From positions 62,173 through 126,172 of the forward strand of contig NZ_LMLP01000020.1 in assembly GCF_001421965.1 (NCBI RefSeq): a stretch of 64,000 nucleotides of DNA, read 5' to 3'. The DNA is from Sphingomonas sp. Leaf67. GTDB lineage: Bacteria > Pseudomonadota > Alphaproteobacteria > Sphingomonadales > Sphingomonadaceae. The first letter of the stretch is position 1. Each line of letters opens with the position of its first letter. The position numbers and the translations under genes were made by a program. Below the pieces are notes generated by a model. The model did no database searches and was not told where the DNA came from. It worked only from the letters and a program-made list of their open reading frames with translations. Shown in pieces: positions 59,432 to 64,000 of the stretch.

Positions 59432-59782
59432 TCAGTCCTTCCACTCACTGCGCCGGGCGGGCAGGCGCGTTTCCGCGATCCGCCATGCCTTGCCGCCGCG
59501 GCTGCCGCGGACCACTGGACTGCCGTCGCGCCGGTGAGCTACAACGCTGTCGACAACGACATTACGGAAGCGCTTCGTCTCGTCCCAATCCCAGTCGAAA
59601 CTGACCGTCTCTCCCTTGAATACGAACTTGCCGGCATGCGCGGCCAGGAAAGAGTAGTTCTCTCCACCTATTCTGAGGACGTGCTGGTGCCAGGCACCCG
59701 CGTTGCCGCCCTTGCTCGGCGGCCGGTACTTGTCTTTCAGGTAAGCCCTATAGTGCTCAACCTCGGCCTGCTCCACGCGCAA
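59432..59782 (-). CDS. Conserved-looking small protein of unknown function
   Basis: A 116-aa protein (MRVEQAEVEHYRAYLKDKYR ...). The middle has YSFLAAHAGKFVFKGETVSFDWDWDE and the end VVAHRRDGSPVVRGSRGGKAWR. The regular charge pattern and end phrase look like a maintained protein rather than random reading, but I know no family. It lies 247 bp upstream of the GHKL gene, same strand, and may mark the edge of the accessory region. Confidence 0.5.
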   Translation of the reverse strand: MRVEQAEVEHYRAYLKDKYRPPSKGGNAGAWHQHVLRIGGENYSFLAAHAGKFVFKGETVSFDWDWDETKRFRNVVVDSVVAHRRDGSPVVRGSRGGKAWRIAETRLPARRSEWKD

Positions 59783-60373
59783 CTTTAATCTCCCAATGCT
59801 AAACCCTGTCTAAATGTCGGCATGGGATCAGCAGACGCAAGATCGCGGCGCTTGCTGCCGAAGTCGACTAAAGCCATTTCGCCGATATCAGGCAAAGCTG
59901 CCAGCCCGCACCCGGGCAGTCGAGGCCGCCCCGCGGCAATTGAACCAACAGCCGGTTCCGGTCAGCGCTGAAGCAGCCGCTAACGTCGGCTTTTAAGTCT
60001 TCGCAGCGGTTGGGCGACTGATTGCGACATGGACGATTTTGGCCGCTCACCGTGTTGATCGCGTTTCCGAAACGCACCGCTTGAGAGGGTCGCGGCTTTC
60101 CCGTTACTCCGTCTTCATTCGATAGTTTTGGGAAAATGCATTTGGGAAGAGATTTCGGGAAAGCAGATCCCGCAGGCTACCGTCAGGCGGATCGGCGCGG
60201 CGGCATTCCTATCGCAGGTTCGTTTTCGGGAAAGCCGCGACGGGCTGTTTCCGGCAAAGCTGCCGTTCGGCTTTCGCCCATATGCTGCCTAACGTGCCAA
60301 GCCCCATTCTGTCGATGAATTGCCGAACCGCCATGTCTTTCCGTCGGAAAGTTCGCCCCGCGCTTCGATTCGC
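59783..60373. other. Intergenic region, nothing supported
   Basis: About 0.6 kb with no convincing gene. Short repeated phrases occur (GGGAAAGC and TTTCGGGAAAGC around 60158-60235). It could contain the right boundary of the island, but no copy of the tRNA-Gln 3' end was seen. Confidence 0.4.
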
Positions 60374-61504
60374 TCAATGTTTAGGCACGTCGAACCGCCA
60401 ATAGCGCTTGCTTGCCGGACCGGCCGCGCGCAGGCCTCGCTGTGCCGGTGCCGCCCCGCTAGCGAAAATCTTACGGACGTCCTCCAGCACCGAGAGATTG
60501 TCGCCAATGTAGGAGTGGCCGAGCATGTCGGCGGGCAGCTCAGAGGCGTCGATCGTCTGCAGAGGAGGTGCAATCGTCACCGACGGCTTGGTATCGCCCA
60601 GCCGGCCATAGCCATGGACCTTGGCGGACGCCGCCAACGCCATATCGCGACTGGACGCATAGATGGTTATGCGCTGTGCCGCTGCCGGCAGCTTCGGCGC
60701 AATGTCGCGCTTGAAAATGCCGGCATCGATGTCGGGTGCGGCCAAGACCACCTCCTTGATTTTAGCGCGCGCAGCCGGCGACGTTCTGCCCAGTTCGGCA
60801 AGCGTGTTCACGAGAACGCGGTTGCCCATGCTGTGCGCGATGATGAAGATTTCATTGGTATCGCCGATCGCGAGCAACCGGCGGATCACTTCGGTTAGAT
60901 GGGGGATTGCCCATTGCACATCCTCCTCGTCCTTGGTGTAGCCGATCGTCTTCGCCTTCGAAGGCCAGCTGAACAGCACCGCAGGGCCGGGGAACGTGGT
61001 GTCGTGCTGGATCTGCGCGGTGCGAAACAACGCATCGGGGAACGACACGTTATAGCCATGGATGAAGAGAAGGGCCGCCTTGCGCTTCGACTGCCGCAGC
61101 CTGGCTTGGACGTCGGCGGACCAGGCGGCGGGGGTTAGCAACTCCGATTGTGCGACAGTGAAATGCTTAGCCGGATCTGGTTCGAACTGGAGGCGAAACC
61201 AACTTGGAAGCTCGACCTCGCCCGCTTCGTGCGTCCGGGGAATGCTGACCGTGGCGTGCCCATAGCGCAGATCGCTTCGCGTGCCGAGGAAGGTCTGGAG
61301 CTTGCCGGCTACCGGACCGGGCGCGCGGTCAGTCGCATAAGCGACGTGGACCAGAAATGCGTTGCCGGTATCGTTCACGACAGTTTCCGCTGGGGGGGCG
61401 GTGGTTGCGGGCGGAGGGGGCAGCGCTGCCGGCCGCTTCTTTGCACAGCCACTCATTGTCAGCGTGACCGCAAGTATCATGCACAACAACCGCGCGCGCT
61501 TCAT
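60374..61504 (-). CDS. Alpha/beta-hydrolase lipoprotein (DUF900-like)
   Basis: A 376-aa lipoprotein: signal with lipobox LTMSGC (C20) then Pro-rich linker. Hydrolase core: YATDRAPG, LLFIHGYNVSFPDALFRTAQI (oxyanion region), FSWPSKAKT, the nucleophile elbow IIAHSMGNRVL, and LAAPDID carrying the Asp region; the late His is in MLGHSYIGDN. This is the pattern of DUF900-type esterases found in alphaproteobacteria. It is probably anchored in the envelope. Substrate unknown. Monocistronic by spacing. Confidence 0.8.
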   Translation of the reverse strand: MKRARLLCMILAVTLTMSGCAKKRPAALPPPPATTAPPAETVVNDTGNAFLVHVAYATDRAPGPVAGKLQTFLGTRSDLRYGHATVSIPRTHEAGEVELPSWFRLQFEPDPAKHFTVAQSELLTPAAWSADVQARLRQSKRKAALLFIHGYNVSFPDALFRTAQIQHDTTFPGPAVLFSWPSKAKTIGYTKDEEDVQWAIPHLTEVIRRLLAIGDTNEIFIIAHSMGNRVLVNTLAELGRTSPAARAKIKEVVLAAPDIDAGIFKRDIAPKLPAAAQRITIYASSRDMALAASAKVHGYGRLGDTKPSVTIAPPLQTIDASELPADMLGHSYIGDNLSVLEDVRKIFASGAAPAQRGLRAAGPASKRYWRFDVPKH

Positions 61505-61669
61505 CAGGCAGCCCCCCCAACCCCGACAATATTGCGCAGATTATGTCATGACCTCGACTTGTCGAAAAGCGGCTTCGCAGGCCTGCTTACAGCGCGCCAT
61601 GCATCCGGGCATGAGTGGCCGCTGCCCACCAAGCCCAGACATTCCCATAACATCATCAGAAAACGGGAA

Positions 61670-62068
61670 TCACCTTTTGGTGGTGGCAGGCTCGATCAAG
61701 TCCCAGCGGTTGCCGTAAAGGTCTTCGAAGACGGCCACGATACCATATGGTTCTGTCCGAGATGACTCGACGAAACGGATACCCCGCTGCGTGTAGGCGA
61801 GGTGGTCACGGGCAAAGTCATCCGTTTCGAGAAACAGGAACACGCGACCGCCGCTCTGATCGCCGATCGCATCACGTTGCCGGTCGTTGACGGCCCGTGC
61901 TAGTAACAGTGCGCTTGCCGCGCCATGCGGCGCGACCACGACCCATCGCTTGCCATCACCCAGCGCAGTGTCCTCACGCACCTCGAAGCCGAGTTTCCCA
62001 ACAAAGAAAGAGAGTGCGGCGTCATATTCGTCGACGAGGAGCGCGGTCATGTTCAGGTGCTGTGGCAT
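61670..62068 (-). CDS. VOC-family (glyoxalase/bleomycin-resistance-like) protein
   Basis: A 132-aa protein with the paired beta-alpha-beta-beta-beta units of the vicinal oxygen chelate fold: MTALLVDEYDAALSFFVGKLGFEVRED in the first half, FLFLETDDFARDHLAYTQRGIRFVES and VAVFEDLYGNRWDLIEP in the second. The last Glu in LIEP is the usual metal ligand. Specific function unknown; some VOC proteins in ars clusters (ArsI) are C-As lyases, but the Cys-containing metal site of ArsI is not seen here. It is 73 bp from arsH on the same strand. Confidence 0.78.
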   Translation of the reverse strand: MPQHLNMTALLVDEYDAALSFFVGKLGFEVREDTALGDGKRWVVVAPHGAASALLLARAVNDRQRDAIGDQSGGRVFLFLETDDFARDHLAYTQRGIRFVESSRTEPYGIVAVFEDLYGNRWDLIEPATTKR

Positions 62069-62141
62069 CCGACGATGATGCCCTGATCCCGACGGAGAGC
62101 CAACGCCCGCTTCCCATCTGGGATCCCAATCGGGAAAGCTG

Positions 62142-62888
62142 TCAGGATTGCGGCGAGGTCGCGATGCTGGACAGGTCCGTGGCGGCGTCGATCGGCACCC
62201 CGGCTTCCTTTCGCTCCGAATAGCGATCGACCAGTTGCGCAGTATGCGGGCGCAACAAGACGGTGAAGCGCACCAGTTCCTCCATCACGTCTACGATCCG
62301 ATCGTAATAGCTCGACGGTTTCATGCGGCCGGCATCATCGAATTCGTTGAACGCCTTGGCGACCGACGACTGGTTGGGGATCGTCACCATCCGCATCCAG
62401 CGGCCCAGCACGCGTAAGCTGTTGACGCTGTTGAACGACTGCGATCCCGCCGAAACCTGCATGACCGCGAGCGTGCGGCCCTGTGTCGGGCGCATCCCGC
62501 CCATGCTGAGCGGCAGGTGGTCAATTTGCAGCTTCATGATGCCGGTAATCTGGCCGTGGCGTTCGGGGCTGCACCACACCTGCCCCTCCGACCACATCGA
62601 CAGCTCGCGCAGTTCGTGGACGGCCGGATGATCGTCGCCGGCGTGCTGGTCAGGGAGCGGCAGCGTAGCGGGATCGAAAATGCGCGTCTCACAGCCGAAG
62701 AAGCGGAGCAGCCGCGCCGCTTCCTCAATGCACAGGCGCGAATAGGATCGCTCACGAAGCGATCCATAGAGAAGCAGGATACGGGGCGGCGGATCGCCAG
62801 CACCCAGCCCAAGGGCGGGCCGATCGAGCACGTAACGCCGATCGAGTGCCGGCAGATGGTCAGGGTCGGTAAGGTCGCGCAGCGGCAT
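62142..62888 (-). CDS. arsH: ArsH, NADPH-dependent FMN reductase/organoarsenical oxidase
   Basis: Flavoprotein (248 aa) of arsenic resistance; ArsH oxidises trivalent methylated arsenicals to the less toxic pentavalent forms. FMN-binding [20 protein letters not shown], then [30 protein letters not shown] and [40 protein letters not shown] blocks are typical of ArsH and separate it from general NADPH:FMN reductases. Start MPLRDLTD overlaps the arsB stop by 1 nt (TGATG), so it is coupled to the pump gene. Confidence 0.92.
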   Translation of the reverse strand: MPLRDLTDPDHLPALDRRYVLDRPALGLGAGDPPPRILLLYGSLRERSYSRLCIEEAARLLRFFGCETRIFDPATLPLPDQHAGDDHPAVHELRELSMWSEGQVWCSPERHGQITGIMKLQIDHLPLSMGGMRPTQGRTLAVMQVSAGSQSFNSVNSLRVLGRWMRMVTIPNQSSVAKAFNEFDDAGRMKPSSYYDRIVDVMEELVRFTVLLRPHTAQLVDRYSERKEAGVPIDAATDLSSIATSPQS

Positions 62889-64000
62889 CAGGCAATTCCA
62901 ATTCGCAGCGCGAGCGCCGCCAGCGTGATGAGCAGGACAGGCACGGTCAGCGTGACCCCGACCCGGAAATAATAGCCCCATCCGATCCTGACGCCCTTCT
63001 GCCCCAGGACGTGCAGCCACAGCAGCGTCGCGAGCGAGCCGATCGGCGTCAGTTTGGGGCCGAGATCGCAGCCGATCACGTTGGCATAGATCATCGCTTC
63101 CCTGACAGCGCCGGTTGCGTGCGTAGCGTCGATCGACAGCGCGCCCACCAGCACGGTCGGCATATTGTTCATCACCGACGACAGGACGGCCGCGATCACG
63201 CCCGTCCCCAGTGCCGCCCCCCACACCCCGCCTTGCGCGGTGCGATCGAGCAGCGCCGCCAGATGATCGGTCAGGCCAGCGTTCCGTAGGCCATAGACGA
63301 CCAGGTACATGCCGAGCGAAAAGATCACGACTTGCCACGGCGCACCGCGCAGCACCTTGGCCGTCGGGATCACATGGCCCCGCCCCGCGATCACCAGCAA
63401 CAGGATCGCGCCGGCAGCCGCGACGGCGCTGACCGGCACGCCGAGCGGTTCGAGTAGAAAGAACCCGGCCAGCAGGAGCGCGAGGACGATCCATCCGGCG
63501 CGGAAGGTCGCGGCGTCCCTGATCGCCGCACCAGAAGCGCGCAGCGCGGTCACGTCGTAATCCTGCGGGATATCGCGCCGGAAGAAGATCAGTAGCGCAC
63601 CCAGCGTGGCGGCGATTGACACCAGGTCGACCGGCACCATCACAGACGCATATTCCCCGAACCCGATCCGGAAGAAGTCGGCCGACACGATGTTGACGAG
63701 GTTCGACACGATCAACGGCAGGCTGGCGGTGTCGGCGATGAACCCTGCCGCCATGACGAACGCCAGCGTCGCCCTGTCCTTGAACCCCATCGCCCGCAAC
63801 ATGGCGATGACGATCGGCGTCAGGATCAGCGCCGCGCCGTCATTGGCGAACAGCGCTGACACCGCTGCGCCGAGCAGGACGATTAGGACGAACAGCCGGC
63901 GACCATGCCCTCCGCCCCAGCGCGCGACGTGCAGTGCCGCCCATTCGAAGAACCCGGCTTCATCCAGCAACAGGCTGATGACGATGATCGCGACGAAGGC
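62888..64000 (-). CDS. arsB: Arsenite efflux pump ArsB (5' end beyond window)
   Basis: Integral membrane arsenite/H+ antiporter of the ArsB/NhaD ion-transporter superfamily. The visible part (~370 aa) has about ten helices. Supporting blocks: [44 protein letters not shown], and the C-terminal [12 protein letters not shown] and [21 protein letters not shown], the last being a classic ArsB signature. The reading frame continues past the right edge without a start, so the N-terminus is missing. arsR/arsC are not in the window. Confidence 0.93.
   Translation of the reverse strand, partial: AFVAIIVISLLLDEAGFFEWAALHVARWGGGHGRRLFVLIVLLGAAVSALFANDGAALILTPIVIAMLRAMGFKDRATLAFVMAAGFIADTASLPLIVSNLVNIVSADFFRIGFGEYASVMVPVDLVSIAATLGALLIFFRRDIPQDYDVTALRASGAAIRDAATFRAGWIVLALLLAGFFLLEPLGVPVSAVAAAGAILLLVIAGRGHVIPTAKVLRGAPWQVVIFSLGMYLVVYGLRNAGLTDHLAALLDRTAQGGVWGAALGTGVIAAVLSSVMNNMPTVLVGALSIDATHATGAVREAMIYANVIGCDLGPKLTPIGSLATLLWLHVLGQKGVRIGWGYYFRVGVTLTVPVLLITLAALALRIGIA

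Larger units (their letters stand above)
25912..59782. mobile_element. Putative tRNA-Gln-integrated genomic island (right end uncertain)
   Basis: The left end is set by tRNA-Gln plus integrase. Element-type genes then occur at both sides of the fructan genes: primase and Cro/CI at 27-31 kb; antirepressor, RHH proteins and MobF relaxase at 42-48 kb, followed by the phosphorothioation/phosphorelay cluster to about 59.8 kb. A C-terminal motif shared by the primase and the antirepressor links the two parts. The right border is an estimate; two separate elements flanking a chromosomal fructan locus remain possible. Confidence 0.4.

Noticed and set aside
54359..60373. SspE-like DUF262/DUF1524 effector
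   Set aside because: Looked for a ParB-like DGQQR and an HNH-type ending in every frame here; neither was seen.
1..64000. CRISPR array
   Set aside because: No regularly spaced direct repeats found; the only dispersed repeats are the two REP-like palindromes.

Overview
The window is high-GC DNA from an alphaproteobacterium, most likely a Sphingomonas or close relative. The evidence is the mix of plant-polysaccharide enzymes with a large TonB-dependent receptor, the argH/small-lipoprotein pair, the PHB depolymerase, the compact operons with ATGA/GTGA overlaps, and the codon use. No 16S rRNA or species-level marker is present, so the assignment is an inference.

Layout. 1-4.2 kb (minus): czcCBA heavy-metal efflux operon, czcA cut by the window edge. 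5-10.9 kb (plus): two overlapping genes for exported glycosidases, a GH2 enzyme with a C-terminal discoidin-like domain and a GH115 alpha-glucuronidase. 11.7-14.3 kb: PHB-depolymerase-type esterase, YraN, two small exported proteins. 14.3-17.5 kb: a partial type II secretion locus (gspK, gspJ, a periplasmic-binding-fold protein, and gspN facing away). 17.5-25.7 kb: housekeeping genes (small lipoprotein, argH, TlpA-like thioredoxin, phospholipase-D family protein, rpoZ, HxlR regulator with divergent SDR, rlmE, ppx/gppA) with two copies of a palindromic REP-like repeat.

25.9-60 kb looks like accessory DNA. It starts at a tRNA-Gln gene whose 3' end is followed 34 bp later by a tyrosine integrase. 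Behind that come a phage-type primase/helicase and a divergent Cro/CI-like switch; the CI-like repressor lacks its catalytic serine. A fructan-use regulon follows (31.4-41.3 kb, all minus): GH32 lipoprotein, TonB receptor, second GH32, sugar MFS transporter, ROK fructokinase and ROK regulator, with an operator-like palindrome inside the fructokinase promoter. Then come an antirepressor whose C-terminus matches that of the distant primase, a short ribbon-helix-helix gene missed by length filters, a candidate oriT, and a MobF relaxase with two small partners. No coupling protein or type IV secretion genes are seen, so the element looks mobilizable rather than conjugative.

The most interesting part is 48.1-59.8 kb. 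Four tightly overlapping plus-strand genes encode a cysteine desulfurase, a DUF4007 protein, a large P-loop ATPase and a PAPS-reductase-like sulfurtransferase. This order and content fit SspABCD, the single-strand DNA phosphorothioation module. The usual SspE effector (DUF262/DUF1524 type) is not in the window. Instead a convergent operon ends next to sspD: a cytosolic protein with two GHKL ATPase domains and a histidine-kinase-like H-box, an unusual receiver-domain protein, and a small acidic protein. I propose this phosphorelay-like pair as the possible sensing/effector arm of a phosphorothioation-based defence system. That link is inference and must be compared with SspFGH.

60.4-64 kb: an alpha/beta-hydrolase lipoprotein, a VOC protein, and an arsenic pair (arsH, partial arsB) on the minus strand. 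All assignments come from reading the sequence and remembered family motifs; no database search was possible.
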